Assembly: GCF_051488685.1 (NCBI RefSeq)
Contig: NZ_JBPSEH010000010.1
Location: 28,909-92,908, forward strand
DNA: 64,000 nucleotides
Reading direction: 5' to 3'
From: Melioribacter sp051488685
Lineage (GTDB): Bacteria > Bacteroidota > Ignavibacteria > Ignavibacteriales > Melioribacteraceae
The notes beneath the pieces are model-generated. The model did not search any database. It saw nothing but the letters and a program-made list of their open reading frames with translations, and had not been told where the DNA came from. This document shows positions 23,858 to 33,850 of the stretch, in pieces. The number at the start of each line of letters is the position of its first letter. Position 1 is the first letter of the stretch. Both the position numbers and the translations under genes were made by a program.

Positions 23858-26440
23858 ATGAGAAAGTATTTATTCGTACTGGTTTTAATTTCAGTAAATT
23901 TATTTGCTCAGGATCTATCCGATTATTTGGACGTAAGTCTTCCTTTCGAAGAGAGAGTGGATGACCTTTTGAAGCGATTGACACTGGATGAAAAAATTTC
24001 GTTGATGGTACATCAATCGAGTGCAGTCGAACGTCTCGGAATTCCTCAATATAATTGGTGGAACGAAGCATTGCACGGAGTGGCAAGGAACGGAAGAGCT
24101 ACTGTTTTTCCAATGCCAATAGGCATGGCTGCAACATGGGATAGAGATCTTATTTATCGGATAGCTGATGTTATTTCCACCGAAGCTCGTGCAAAGTATA
24201 ACATGGCATTAAAAAAGAATCAAAGAGGTATTTATCAGGGCTTATCTTTGTGGGCTCCAAATATTAATATTTTTCGAGACCCACGCTGGGGACGAGGTAT
24301 GGAAACCTATGGCGAAGATCCATACCTTACGGGTGAACTGGCTGTAAGTTTTATTAGAGGATTACAAGGCCAGGACGAAAAATACCTTAAGACAATTGCT
24401 ACACCGAAACATCTCGCCGTTCATAGCGGACCGGAGCCAGAAAGACATCATTTTAATGCACTTGTAGACGACTACGACTTAAATGAAACATATCTACCTC
24501 ACTTTAAAAAAGCAATTACTGTTGGTAAAGCTTATTCTGTAATGTGTGCTTACAACCGCCTCAGAGGAAAAGCATGTTGTGGTAACGATACACTGCTGAT
24601 TGATATTTTGAGGAAGAAATGGGGCTTTAAAGGGATCGTTGTTTCAGATTGCTGGGCAGTATATGATATCTTTAACTCGCATAAAATAGTTGATTCGCCT
24701 GAAAAAGCTGCGGCTTTGTCTGTAGTTGCAGGAACTGATCTGGAGTGTGGAAATACGTTCCTCTCCTTAAAGAAAGCTTACGAGGAAGGATTTATAACCG
24801 ATAAGGAGATTGATTCAGCATTAAGTCGGGTACTCCTTGCTCGTTTTAAGTTGGGCATGTTCGATCCACCCGAATTAGTACCTTATTCCAAGATCGACGA
24901 ATCTTACATTGAAAATAGTTACAGTAGAGAACTAGCTCTGGAGGCTGCTCGTAAGTCGATCGTGTTGCTCAAAAACGAGAATAACCTGCTACCTCTGGAT
25001 TCAAATATTAAAAAAGTTGCTGTCATAGGTCCTAATGCCAATAATCTGGAGTCGTTGCTTGGCAATTATCACGGCTTCCCTTCAGAATTTGTGACTCCTC
25101 TACAAGCAATTAAGAGTGTTTTAAGAAATGGTAAAGTTTTCTATGAAAAAGGATGTGACTTTGCCCCTGGAGTCCCATCATTTGAAGTGATTGAATCATC
25201 TTTCCTATTTAGCGACAGCAACTTAACTACAGTAGGTCTAAATGGAGAATATTTTAATAACGCCGAACTGAGAGGGGATCCGACATTAATAAGAAACGAT
25301 AAAATAATTGATTTTCGCTGGCTGGATACTTCTCCCGCTGATGATATTAATCCTGATAGTTTCAGTGTTAGATGGACAGGATACGTTATACCACCGATTA
25401 CTGGCAACTATCAAATAGCTGGATATGGTTATAATGACTTTAAGATTTTTATAGAAGATTCTTTGATTGCGAGTTTCAGAGGAGAGTTTGACCCCGAAAT
25501 TACTTATGGAAGTTATAATTTTAAAAAAGGAAGACCGTATAAAATTAGATTAGAATTCGTAAGAAGAGAAAGATACGGCTTTATACAATTGCTTTGGTCG
25601 ATTCCATATGATGACCTTGAAGATAAAGCAATTAAGGCTGCTTTGAAATCAGATGTAGTTCTAATGTTTATGGGCCTGTCACCAAGGATGGAAGGAGAGG
25701 CATTAAAAATCGATGTGGACGGTTTCAAAGGTGGCGACCGACTAAAATTATCTTTGCCAAATAATCAGTTGAACTTAATTAAAAAAGTTCATTCTACTGG
25801 GAAACCGGTAATACTGGTTTTGCTTAACGGTGGTCCTATTTCGGTCGAGTGGGAAAGTAAAAATATTCCTGCAATATTAGAAGCCTGGTATCCCGGTCAA
25901 GCGGGAGGACAGGCTATAGCAGACATACTATGGGGAAAGTATAATCCTTCTGGTAAGCTACCGGTTACAATTTATAAGTCTGAAAATGACCTGCCTCCTT
26001 TTGAAGATTACTCAATGCTTGGTAGGACTTATCGTTATTTCAAAGGGGAAGTTCTTTATCCTTTCGGTTGGGGATTGACTTATTCTGAAATTGTTATTTC
26101 AAAAGTAGAATTATCAGCTGATTATATTTCTGAGAGGGACAGTATTAAGGTTGTAGCCTGGTTGAAAAACAACGGCAAATATGAAGGTGAAGAGACAGTA
26201 CAATTATACACCAAAGCGAAAAACGATAATCGTGCTCTAAAGACATTAATTGGTTTTAAAAAAATTAGATTGGAGTCTGGTAAGAAAGGCAAAGTGGAAT
26301 TTAATCTGAGTAAGGAAAATTTAGTCCGTTGGGTTGATGGTCTTGGTTTTCAAGTTATGCCGGGGAAATATGAATTAATAGCGGGTTTATCTTCGGGCGA
26401 TAATAAGTATATCAAAGAAATTAAAGTTAATTTAAAATAA
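23858..26440 (+). CDS. Exported GH3 glycosidase with inserted PA14 domain
   Basis: The 860-residue enzyme has a signal peptide (MRKYLFVLVLISVNLFAQ). The GH3 barrel (about 30-350) shows YNWWNEALHGVAR, GLSLWAPNINIFRDPRWGRGMETYGEDP, KHLAVHSGPEPERH and VVSDCWAVYD with the nucleophile Asp264. The second alpha/beta domain (from about 365) is interrupted by a PA14 module (about 455-585; LNGEYFNNAEL to YGFIQLLWS), as in some beta-glucosidases, and resumes at DVVLMFMGLSPRMEGEAL. A fibronectin-III-like C-terminal domain ends the protein. The HSGPEPERH pattern resembles xylosidase/glucosidase-type GH3 enzymes, not the short NagZ type. The substrate within an N-glycan or plant-glycan context is unclear. 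It closes the first glycosidase operon, 177 bp before the TonB receptor. Confidence 0.92.
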   Translation: MRKYLFVLVLISVNLFAQDLSDYLDVSLPFEERVDDLLKRLTLDEKISLMVHQSSAVERLGIPQYNWWNEALHGVARNGRATVFPMPIGMAATWDRDLIYRIADVISTEARAKYNMALKKNQRGIYQGLSLWAPNINIFRDPRWGRGMETYGEDPYLTGELAVSFIRGLQGQDEKYLKTIATPKHLAVHSGPEPERHHFNALVDDYDLNETYLPHFKKAITVGKAYSVMCAYNRLRGKACCGNDTLLIDILRKKWGFKGIVVSDCWAVYDIFNSHKIVDSPEKAAALSVVAGTDLECGNTFLSLKKAYEEGFITDKEIDSALSRVLLARFKLGMFDPPELVPYSKIDESYIENSYSRELALEAARKSIVLLKNENNLLPLDSNIKKVAVIGPNANNLESLLGNYHGFPSEFVTPLQAIKSVLRNGKVFYEKGCDFAPGVPSFEVIESSFLFSDSNLTTVGLNGEYFNNAELRGDPTLIRNDKIIDFRWLDTSPADDINPDSFSVRWTGYVIPPITGNYQIAGYGYNDFKIFIEDSLIASFRGEFDPEITYGSYNFKKGRPYKIRLEFVRRERYGFIQLLWSIPYDDLEDKAIKAALKSDVVLMFMGLSPRMEGEALKIDVDGFKGGDRLKLSLPNNQLNLIKKVHSTGKPVILVLLNGGPISVEWESKNIPAILEAWYPGQAGGQAIADILWGKYNPSGKLPVTIYKSENDLPPFEDYSMLGRTYRYFKGEVLYPFGWGLTYSEIVISKVELSADYISERDSIKVVAWLKNNGKYEGEETVQLYTKAKNDNRALKTLIGFKKIRLESGKKGKVEFNLSKENLVRWVDGLGFQVMPGKYELIAGLSSGDNKYIKEIKVNLK

Positions 26441-26534
26441 TAAAAAACGTTAAAGTTTATTCATAAGTAAAATTAATTAGCCCAATTATTACCCTGTACA
26501 TAAAAAAATATTGTGTTTATTATTTTTATTGCTT

Positions 26535-26549
26535 CTTATTTTTAATAAG
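26535..26549. promoter_or_regulatory. AT-rich palindrome upstream of the TonB receptor gene
   Basis: CTTATTTTTAATAAG is a perfect 6-base inverted repeat around TTT, located about 70 bases before the receptor start in a 176-bp intergenic region. It loosely resembles the half-site of the palindrome at 45524-45542 and could be a repressor site, but in sequence this AT-rich it may be chance. Confidence 0.2.
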
Positions 26550-26616
26550 TTTATTTTTATTACGAAAAAACAAAGAGACAATATAAGGCACAGTTGATAA
26601 TTATTAAGAGGTAAAT

Positions 26617-29580
26617 ATGAAGATTAAAACTTATCTTAGCGGGAGATTTGTAATCTTATTATTACTTGCCTTCTCAGGTTTTGCTTACGCAGCGGGTGGT
26701 AGAGTAAAAGGCAAAGTTCAGGATGCACAAACCAACGAACCGCTCCCCTTTTGCAACGTCATTCTTTTAGGAACAAGTTTTGGCAGTGCTACCGACTTTG
26801 ACGGAATCTATCAAATTAATGCTGTTCCACCCGGTAAATATATCCTCAAGGCTACTTTTATTGGATATAAACCGGAAGAAGTATCGATTGAAGTTAAAGA
26901 AGGAAAGACTACTGAATATAATTTCCATCTTTCAGCAGAGTCGGTCTATGGCGACACTATTGTTATAACTGCACAGGCAGAAGGGCAGGCAAAAGCGATC
27001 AACGAACAATTGACCTCCATAACTATTAAGAATGTAGTTTCTTTTGCAAAAATACGAGAACTACCCGATGCAAATGCAGCAGAGTCCGTAGCACGTTTAC
27101 CTGGCGTATCTCTAATAAGAACGGGTGGCGAAGGTTCGCGTGTTGTTGTTCGAGGTCTTTCTCCTCAATATAATAGAGTAACTGTCGACGGTGTCGAGCT
27201 GCCTGCCAATGTTACTTCGAACGATCCAAACGAACATCGCTCGGAATTTAAAGCTGGTGATGAACTCTCCCTCAGCGGCGACCGGGCAACTGACCTGAGT
27301 ATGATTTCATCAAATATGCTCGGGGGTATTGAGGTGGTCAAAGCAATTACTCCGGATATGGATGCTACTCTACTTGGTGGAGTCATTAATTTCTCTATGC
27401 GAAAAGCTATTAAAACTACGACAGGTAAACCTTCCTTCGAATTATTTACACAAGGCTCTCACAACAGCCTGAAGAATACTAACGACGACTATAAATTTGT
27501 CGCATCCTATGAGCAAAGATTTTGGAATAATAGTTTCGGTATTTTCGCACAGGGCTCTGCTGAAGATAGAAATCTCAGCGCAAACGAACTTTCTGCCGAT
27601 TATAACTTTGCTGGAAAACTGAATATTACAGATGAAGGCGAACCAGAATTTCGCTCTATGACTCTAACCGATGTTCTCAGAGATCGTAAACGATACGGCG
27701 CCACAGTTGTACTCGATTATAAGTACAGCAATGGCAGCATCGGTTTTATGAATTTCTTTAGCAGAAGTAATACGAAAACTATCTCAAGAAAGGAATCATA
27801 CCACTTATTGGACGACGACCTTTTTTATTCCGCTACTAATTCTGAAAATAATCTCGACATTCTAAGTAATCTTTTAAGCATATCTCACTCTTTAGCAGGA
27901 TTTGGTATTGAACTTCGCCTTTCGCATTCTTATTCAAAAACCACTTACCCCAACGACGTAAGTTTTAACTTCTGGCAGAATGGGGCAGGCTTCGAAAATA
28001 AATTTACTCTCTTGAGATATCAACGTCCCCAGGTTATTGCTTCAAATATTATTTACGACCCCGAAGATGCTGTCTTTTTTGATATTTACAATATCGATAA
28101 TATTTCTAAGGATAGAACATATAACGGTACACTCGATATAATTAGAGATATAACGATCAGTAAATTAGTCAATGCAAAAATTAAATTCGGTGGTGCCTAT
28201 CAGTATCGAAAAAGATCGTATGACTATAACCAGAGCAGTGGCTCAGTATTTTATGATGATGGAGGACAGGTTGCCGCAGCAGTAATGAACGCCTTTCCTC
28301 AATTTGGTACAAGTATTACTTTCGCCGATTTTATCGACTCGTCTTACAGTTACGGAGAATTCCTGAGCGGAGATTACCAGCTGGGGCCACCTTTGAATGT
28401 TGACCTGATGATGCAGGTAATCGAAGTTGCAAAGAAAAATCCTGGTGCTGGAAACGGAGGCGGGTATAAACCTCATAAATTATCTTCGATACTTTATGAT
28501 TATTCCGGACATGAAGTCAAAAGCGCTGCTTACTTTATGACTTCAATAAATTTCGGTCAGAAAATCTCGTTTATCCCTGGCGTGCGATATCAGAATTTAA
28601 CTACAACTTATCGGGGTATTCGAGGCGAACAAATTCCAGGCGATATTCAATATACCGAAGCCGAAGAAACTCAATCGCACGGTTATTGGCTGCCCATGGT
28701 TCATTTAAGGTACAAACCGACGGATTGGCTACAATTTCATTTCGCTTATACAAACACTTTGAACTATCCTGATTATAATTCTATAATTCCCAGATACTAT
28801 ATCGGTACGAATTATATCCTTTATAACAACTATAGATTAAAACCTGCACGGTCTGAAAACTTCGATGCTATTATGTCGATCTATGCCAACGAAATAGGTT
28901 TATTCTCAATTGGAGGATTTAAGAAACAAATTAAAGATCTCGTATTCCCTACAAAAACCTATCCGCAAGATTTCAGTGCTTACCCCGAGTTGCAAGAAAA
29001 ACTTAAGAATAGAACCGAGAGCTTTGCGCTTTACACATATATAAACAATCCGATCCCAATTGATCTGGTAGGCATTGAAGGAGAATGGCAGGCACACTTC
29101 TGGTATTTACCCGAACCGTTAACCGGTCTTGTGTTTAATATTAATTACACACATATTTTCTCCGAAGCCGATTATCCGAAAACTTACTTAATAACGATTC
29201 TCGATGAAAATTACATCCAGCACACTGTAAGTGTTGATACCTCCTATTCTGACCGTTTGCTCTATCAGCCGAATGACATCATTAATGTTGCTCTTGGTTA
29301 TGATTACAAAGGCTTTTCCTTCAGAGTATCAATGCTTTATCAGGATAACATTTTCAAGCGGCCCGACTTCTGGTATCAAAACCGAGTTCACTCTGACAAA
29401 TATGTTAGGTTCGATTTGTCATTTAAACAAGAATTGCCCTGGTACGGAATACAAATTTATCTGAATATAAACAATTTGACGGGTGAAGATGACATCGATA
29501 TAAATCAAAAAACAAAGTACGTAACAAATCAGCAAAGATACGGTATGATGGCTGATTTAGGAATGCGTTTAAGATTTTAG
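26617..29580 (+). CDS. TonB-dependent outer-membrane receptor with carboxypeptidase-regulatory-like N-terminal domain
   Basis: The 987-residue protein has a signal peptide to about residue 26 (AYAAGG), then a beta-sandwich CarboxypepD_reg-like domain (30-115; GRVKGKVQDAQTNEPLPFCNV), a TonB plug (about 130-260; IRELPDANAAESVARLPGVSL, VVVRGLSPQYNRVTVDGVELP) and a long barrel ending in LGMRLRF with the terminal Phe. It is of the TonB-receptor type without the SusC hallmark, and no SusD gene is adjacent. The good ribosome site AAGAGG precedes the ATG. It probably imports oligosaccharides made by the surface glycosidases; the next gene encodes a T9SS-exported beta-helix protein that may be its surface partner. 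The ligand is inferred from context only. Confidence 0.92.
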   Translation: MKIKTYLSGRFVILLLLAFSGFAYAAGGRVKGKVQDAQTNEPLPFCNVILLGTSFGSATDFDGIYQINAVPPGKYILKATFIGYKPEEVSIEVKEGKTTEYNFHLSAESVYGDTIVITAQAEGQAKAINEQLTSITIKNVVSFAKIRELPDANAAESVARLPGVSLIRTGGEGSRVVVRGLSPQYNRVTVDGVELPANVTSNDPNEHRSEFKAGDELSLSGDRATDLSMISSNMLGGIEVVKAITPDMDATLLGGVINFSMRKAIKTTTGKPSFELFTQGSHNSLKNTNDDYKFVASYEQRFWNNSFGIFAQGSAEDRNLSANELSADYNFAGKLNITDEGEPEFRSMTLTDVLRDRKRYGATVVLDYKYSNGSIGFMNFFSRSNTKTISRKESYHLLDDDLFYSATNSENNLDILSNLLSISHSLAGFGIELRLSHSYSKTTYPNDVSFNFWQNGAGFENKFTLLRYQRPQVIASNIIYDPEDAVFFDIYNIDNISKDRTYNGTLDIIRDITISKLVNAKIKFGGAYQYRKRSYDYNQSSGSVFYDDGGQVAAAVMNAFPQFGTSITFADFIDSSYSYGEFLSGDYQLGPPLNVDLMMQVIEVAKKNPGAGNGGGYKPHKLSSILYDYSGHEVKSAAYFMTSINFGQKISFIPGVRYQNLTTTYRGIRGEQIPGDIQYTEAEETQSHGYWLPMVHLRYKPTDWLQFHFAYTNTLNYPDYNSIIPRYYIGTNYILYNNYRLKPARSENFDAIMSIYANEIGLFSIGGFKKQIKDLVFPTKTYPQDFSAYPELQEKLKNRTESFALYTYINNPIPIDLVGIEGEWQAHFWYLPEPLTGLVFNINYTHIFSEADYPKTYLITILDENYIQHTVSVDTSYSDRLLYQPNDIINVALGYDYKGFSFRVSMLYQDNIFKRPDFWYQNRVHSDKYVRFDLSFKQELPWYGIQIYLNINNLTGEDDIDINQKTKYVTNQQRYGMMADLGMRLRF

Positions 29581-29632
29581 AAATTATGCCCATTAAGTGG
29601 CTTAAATTAAAACACATAATAGGAGGAATGAT

Positions 29633-31411
29633 ATGAAAAAGCTGTACGCTTTCTTGATTGCCATCGGAGTCCTTTCTCTCTTGGCATTCCAGGTTGAAGT
29701 TGTGGCACAATCAACTACCGATACTGTTTATATTCCTGGTTCCCAGTCTCTGCAGATCAGTAACATAATCAATGCTGACACTGCAGTTTCTGAGTATCGT
29801 GTCTACGTGCTCGACAGAGGCGCTATCTATTATATCGAAAAAGCTTTCGAAATTAACAGGTCATGTAAGTTTATTGCGAAGGGGGATGTTACAAAAAGAC
29901 CACCAGTACTGGCACCTGCAATCCGTGCCGACGGTACTTCTGAGGAGTGGTTTTTCAAGTTTATTAAGAAGGGGATAAAAGTAGAATTAAACGACTTATA
30001 TCTTCTTTCGATGAGGTCAGATGGCAAGACTTTAGGATGGAGCCGTGCAATTCATATCGGCGCAGATAGCATCTGGCTTAAACTTCGTCGCGTTGTATTC
30101 GACGCCTTTACAGAAGCCGGCATACGTGTTGACGGTGCAAAATTCGTTAAACTCGATGTTCAGGATTGTCATTTCAGAAACTTTATTCATTCGACTTCCT
30201 ATTTCGGTGGCCAACCTTTCTTGTCAGGCGGGCTTGATCATCCAGACAGCACAATCTTTATTAACAATACTTTCTTCGCTTGCAATTCATACATCTTTTC
30301 AATACGCGGATACGATCCGTATTCAGTATTCGAACATAATACTGTTGTTTATTCTGTAGTTAATCCGTTCTTAATAAGACAGGCTTCAAACTTATACATG
30401 AAGAATAATCTTTTCTATGCTGCGCATGCTTGGGGTGGCGATCCTGAACAAGTAATACAGGGTTGGTTCTTTAATTATCCAGATACTGTATCTTCAAGTA
30501 TTTATAGAATAAGAAAAAAAGGTGTTTATAACGGTCACGAAATGACTGGACCGGAAGCATACGTCGATTCCGCAAGAGGTATTTACATTGACTTGTTCGA
30601 TCCCAGCAAACGTGTTCATGTTGCTCAAAACAATGCTTACTTCAATCCGCAAAAATTAGTTAAATTCTATAATGACTGGAACGATACAGTTACAATTGCC
30701 GATAGCGTCGTTATGTTAGATGATTCAAAACAATATCTGGTAAGAAAACTTACAATGGCAAGATGGATTAACGATCTGAGCCAATGGTGTTTGGATTCTC
30801 TGACAAATCCAGCTTCGTGGGATTATTCACCGTATATTTCTGTTCAGAATAATTTAGAAGCTGACCCCGTTTTTACAGATCAGGGAGTTGTAAATCATAT
30901 TGACAGTTTAGTTGCTTATGTTCGTAGAATTGCTTCGAGAAAACTTGACAATCCCTGGCATTATGAATTGAATTTCCCACCCAAGTGGCCATTGCCAGAA
31001 AATCTTGCTTATTCGAATTCAATACTACAACATGCTGGTACAGACGGCTTTGCAATCGGTGACCTAAACTGGTTCCCTGAACAAAAAAATCTATGGCTTA
31101 CAGGAGTAGATGAAATTAGTCCAGAAATACCAAATGAATTTACACTTTCAGAAGCATATCCGAATCCATTTAATCCGACGACAAAGATCAATTTCAGTCT
31201 TACTAAATCTTCAAATGTAACATTAAATGTATATAATATTCTCGGACAAAAAATTAGGACACTCATCGACCAGAAGATGTCACCGGGAACATATTCGGCC
31301 ACCTGGAATGGAAGAGATGATTTTGGCAGACAGGTAGCAAGCGGTGTCTATTTCATCGGTTTGGAATCCGAGTCGTTCCGTGCATTCAGAAAAATTGTTT
31401 TGATGAAGTAG
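29633..31411 (+). CDS. T9SS-exported right-handed beta-helix protein, possible glycan-binding partner of the receptor
   Basis: The 592-residue protein has a signal peptide (MKKLYAFLIAIGVLSLLAFQ, cleavage near VVAQ). Residues about 60-300 contain short repeating strands with Asn/Asp turns (VKLDVQDCHFRNF, TIFINNTFFACNS, SVFEHNTVVYSV, LYMKNNLFYAAH), typical of parallel beta-helices. A type IX sorting domain ends the protein (about 505-592; LSEAYPNPFNPTTKINF, SGVYFIGLES, RKIVLMK). No lyase active-site signature is obvious. A strong AGGAGG site lies 7 bases before the start, the best in the locus, suggesting high expression, and a terminator follows. It occupies the place where SusD-like genes sit in Bacteroidota loci, so surface glycan capture is a reasonable guess. 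Confidence 0.8.
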   Translation: MKKLYAFLIAIGVLSLLAFQVEVVAQSTTDTVYIPGSQSLQISNIINADTAVSEYRVYVLDRGAIYYIEKAFEINRSCKFIAKGDVTKRPPVLAPAIRADGTSEEWFFKFIKKGIKVELNDLYLLSMRSDGKTLGWSRAIHIGADSIWLKLRRVVFDAFTEAGIRVDGAKFVKLDVQDCHFRNFIHSTSYFGGQPFLSGGLDHPDSTIFINNTFFACNSYIFSIRGYDPYSVFEHNTVVYSVVNPFLIRQASNLYMKNNLFYAAHAWGGDPEQVIQGWFFNYPDTVSSSIYRIRKKGVYNGHEMTGPEAYVDSARGIYIDLFDPSKRVHVAQNNAYFNPQKLVKFYNDWNDTVTIADSVVMLDDSKQYLVRKLTMARWINDLSQWCLDSLTNPASWDYSPYISVQNNLEADPVFTDQGVVNHIDSLVAYVRRIASRKLDNPWHYELNFPPKWPLPENLAYSNSILQHAGTDGFAIGDLNWFPEQKNLWLTGVDEISPEIPNEFTLSEAYPNPFNPTTKINFSLTKSSNVTLNVYNILGQKIRTLIDQKMSPGTYSATWNGRDDFGRQVASGVYFIGLESESFRAFRKIVLMK

Positions 31412-31433
31412 CCTCCTCCAAATGCAACAATAA

Positions 31434-31473
31434 AGCCAGCCGCAAAGCATTGACGGCTGGCTGATTATTTTTA
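31434..31473 (+). terminator. Rho-independent terminator after the receptor/beta-helix pair
   Basis: A perfect 9-bp stem (AGCCAGCCG at 31434-31442, CGGCTGGCT at 31454-31462) with an 11-base loop is followed by GATTATTTTT. It lies 22 bases after the beta-helix stop codon and ends the TonB receptor transcript. Confidence 0.8.
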
Positions 31474-31506
31474 CAAATCGAATATATCAATAATGTGGAT
31501 ATTGCT

Positions 31507-32697
31507 ATGAAATCAAGAGCGCTACCAGTTTTTCTGGCATTCTTATGTATGGGATTTGGCGATGTTGTAGGTCCCCTTGTTGGTTTGGCTAAGGACAGTT
31601 TTAGCCTTTCTTATACAATGGCTCAATTAATACCGTTTACTGGTTTTATCATGTTTGGAATTTTATCGATTCCAGTAGGAATAATCCAGGATAGAAAGGG
31701 AAGAAAGTATGTACTCATACTCGGTCTTTCGGTTGCATTAATTGGATTATTGCTGCCTGTATTTAACGGTATGTACGGCATGCCAGTAAGCTTGTCTTCG
31801 GTAGGTAAGTTTGATTTCTTTGTTGTATTGGCGTCGATATTACTTCTATGTGCTGGGGCAACAATTTTACAGGTGGTTGGGAATCCGATAATGAGAGACG
31901 TTTCACCTGAAGGGGCTTATTCGAGAAACTTATCGCTCGCACAATCATTGAAAGCTGTTGGTTCTTCGATGGGATTTTTAATCCCTCCTTTTGTAGCTTA
32001 TGCTTTTAATATGGAGTGGACAATTTTGTTCCCTCTTTTTGCTTCTTTGATTTTAGTTACATTGTTAATAACAGCAAGAACAGACATTCACGAAAAAGAA
32101 CATAAAGAAGTACCAGCATCAATTAAATCGTGTTTTGAACTATTAAAAAATCCGTATGTCTTAATGATGGTGTTTGCGATATTTCTTTATGTAGGTGCTG
32201 AAGTGTCGATGAGCGCTGGCGTTCCGATTTTGTTAAAAGAAAAATTCGAAATAGCTGGATTTAGTTTATGGATCAGCTGGTCTTTGTTTTTTCTACCAAT
32301 TATCGTAGGCAGATTTTTAGGTTCTCTTATACTCAAAAAAATTGAAGCGCACAAGTTTCTCAAATTTACTGTAACCATTTCGTTTATTGGTCTGATGTTA
32401 ATGTTTACTGGTATTACTCAATTTACCTTTACGGGCATTGTCCTTGCTGGATTGGGTTTCTCGAATATATTCCCATTGGTTTTTTCGATAACGATTGAAA
32501 GAATGCCCGAGAGATCTAATGAGTTGTCGGGGCTAATGGTTACTGCAATCGCTGGAGGTGCGGTTGTATCGTTAATAATGGGAGTTGTAAACGATCTAAG
32601 TGGGGTGCTTACTGGATTTATTGTCCCGTTGTTATGCATAATTTACATCGGGATTGTATCCGTTTTCAACACAAGAATAAATTTTGTTGTGAAATAA
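31507..32697 (+). CDS. MFS sugar transporter
   Basis: The protein (396 residues from the ATG at 31507) has about twelve hydrophobic helices. A GTG at 31495 in frame would add four residues; neither start has a strong ribosome site. The loop GIIQDRKGRKYVLILG after helix 2 is the MFS A-motif, and NPIMRDVSP and RNLSLAQSLKAVGSSMGFLIPPF resemble the FucP/glucose-galactose MFS group, in which NLAQS-type segments are conserved. It precedes the ROK kinase by 25 bp. It probably brings a monosaccharide such as mannose, GlcNAc or glucose across the inner membrane for that kinase. Specificity cannot be decided. Confidence 0.85.
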   Translation: MKSRALPVFLAFLCMGFGDVVGPLVGLAKDSFSLSYTMAQLIPFTGFIMFGILSIPVGIIQDRKGRKYVLILGLSVALIGLLLPVFNGMYGMPVSLSSVGKFDFFVVLASILLLCAGATILQVVGNPIMRDVSPEGAYSRNLSLAQSLKAVGSSMGFLIPPFVAYAFNMEWTILFPLFASLILVTLLITARTDIHEKEHKEVPASIKSCFELLKNPYVLMMVFAIFLYVGAEVSMSAGVPILLKEKFEIAGFSLWISWSLFFLPIIVGRFLGSLILKKIEAHKFLKFTVTISFIGLMLMFTGITQFTFTGIVLAGLGFSNIFPLVFSITIERMPERSNELSGLMVTAIAGGAVVSLIMGVVNDLSGVLTGFIVPLLCIIYIGIVSVFNTRINFVVK

Positions 32698-32722
32698 TAA
32701 GAAGAATAAATAAGAGAAAATC

Positions 32723-33832
32723 ATGACTTTTGAAAAAGACAACAGAATTATAATGACACTGGACGGTGGCGGTACAAATTTTGTTTTCTCCGCTTTTCAG
32801 TCCGGGAAACAATTGGTCGATGAATACCGCCTTGATGCATGCGGCGACGATCTCGATAAATCAATGGGCAATATTGTTGATGGGTTTAATTATGTTTTAA
32901 AAAAACTTGATAAAAAACCTTCGGCAATCAGCATAGCTTTTCCTGGACCGGCAGATTATCCAAATGGCATTCTGGGAGACCTTGGAAATTTGCCAGCATA
33001 TCGAGGCGGCGTTGCCTTAGGGCCATTCTTGGAGTCTAAATTCGGTTTGCCTGTTTTTATTAATAACGATGGAGATCTTTATGCTTATGGCGAAGGACTT
33101 GCCGGATTTCTACCGTACATAAATAAATTGCTCAGCGAGGCAGGTAATCCAAAAAGATATAATAACTTGATCGGAATTACTCTGGGTACTGGATTTGGGT
33201 GCGGCTTATTTATCAATGGTGAACTTTACAGGGGAGATAACTCGATGGCTGGGGAAATATGGCTTTTACGTAATCGAATTTCACCAGAAGAATTTGCAGA
33301 AGAACATGCAAGTATAAGAGGAGTAAAAAGACTCTATAGCGAAGCTGCAGGTATCAACTTTTCGGATACACCTTCACCAAAAGAAATTTATGAAATTGCC
33401 ATCGGAAAACTTGAGGGAAATAAAAATGCTGCAGTCGAAGCTTATAAAAAAATGGCACAAGTAGTGGGCGATGCCATTGCAAATGTGGTTACTATTATGG
33501 ATTGCCCGGTAGTAATTGGAGGAGGACTGGCAGGTGCTTTTCAACTTTTTATGCCTTTCTTGCTTGACGAAATGAGGAGTTATTATAAAAAAACTTCCGA
33601 CGGAGCTCAAGTAAAACGGTTGATGGCACAAATATATAATCTTACTGATAATAACGAATTAACAAATTTTTTGCGCAATGAAACTAAAGAGATAAATGTT
33701 TACGGAACAAACAAAAAAGTTAAATATGACTCTTCGAAAAAGATTGGAATTGGTATTTCACAATTAGGAACAAGTAAAGCTATAGCGTTGGGCGCTTATG
33801 CTTTCGCAATAAATATGCTCGATAAACAGTGA
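32723..33832 (+). CDS. ROK-family sugar kinase
   Basis: The 369-residue protein has the N-terminal phosphate loop LDGGGTNFVFSAF (residues 12-24), the segment ISIAFPGPADYP, the catalytic-site region FINNDGDLYAYGEG with Asp, and ITLGTGFGCGLFINGELYRG followed by GEIW, all ROK features. The cysteine-rich zinc motif (CxCGxxGCxE) of many ROK kinases is absent; the corresponding stretch has no Cys. It therefore belongs to the zinc-free group common in Bacteroidota. It lies between an MFS carrier and a NagB-like/PIG-L-like fusion, so GlcNAc, mannose or glucose is the probable substrate, giving the 6-phosphate in the cytoplasm. AAGAGA serves as a modest ribosome site. Confidence 0.87.
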   Translation: MTFEKDNRIIMTLDGGGTNFVFSAFQSGKQLVDEYRLDACGDDLDKSMGNIVDGFNYVLKKLDKKPSAISIAFPGPADYPNGILGDLGNLPAYRGGVALGPFLESKFGLPVFINNDGDLYAYGEGLAGFLPYINKLLSEAGNPKRYNNLIGITLGTGFGCGLFINGELYRGDNSMAGEIWLLRNRISPEEFAEEHASIRGVKRLYSEAAGINFSDTPSPKEIYEIAIGKLEGNKNAAVEAYKKMAQVVGDAIANVVTIMDCPVVIGGGLAGAFQLFMPFLLDEMRSYYKKTSDGAQVKRLMAQIYNLTDNNELTNFLRNETKEINVYGTNKKVKYDSSKKIGIGISQLGTSKAIALGAYAFAINMLDKQ

Positions 33833-33850
33833 AATAAAAACAGGAGAATC

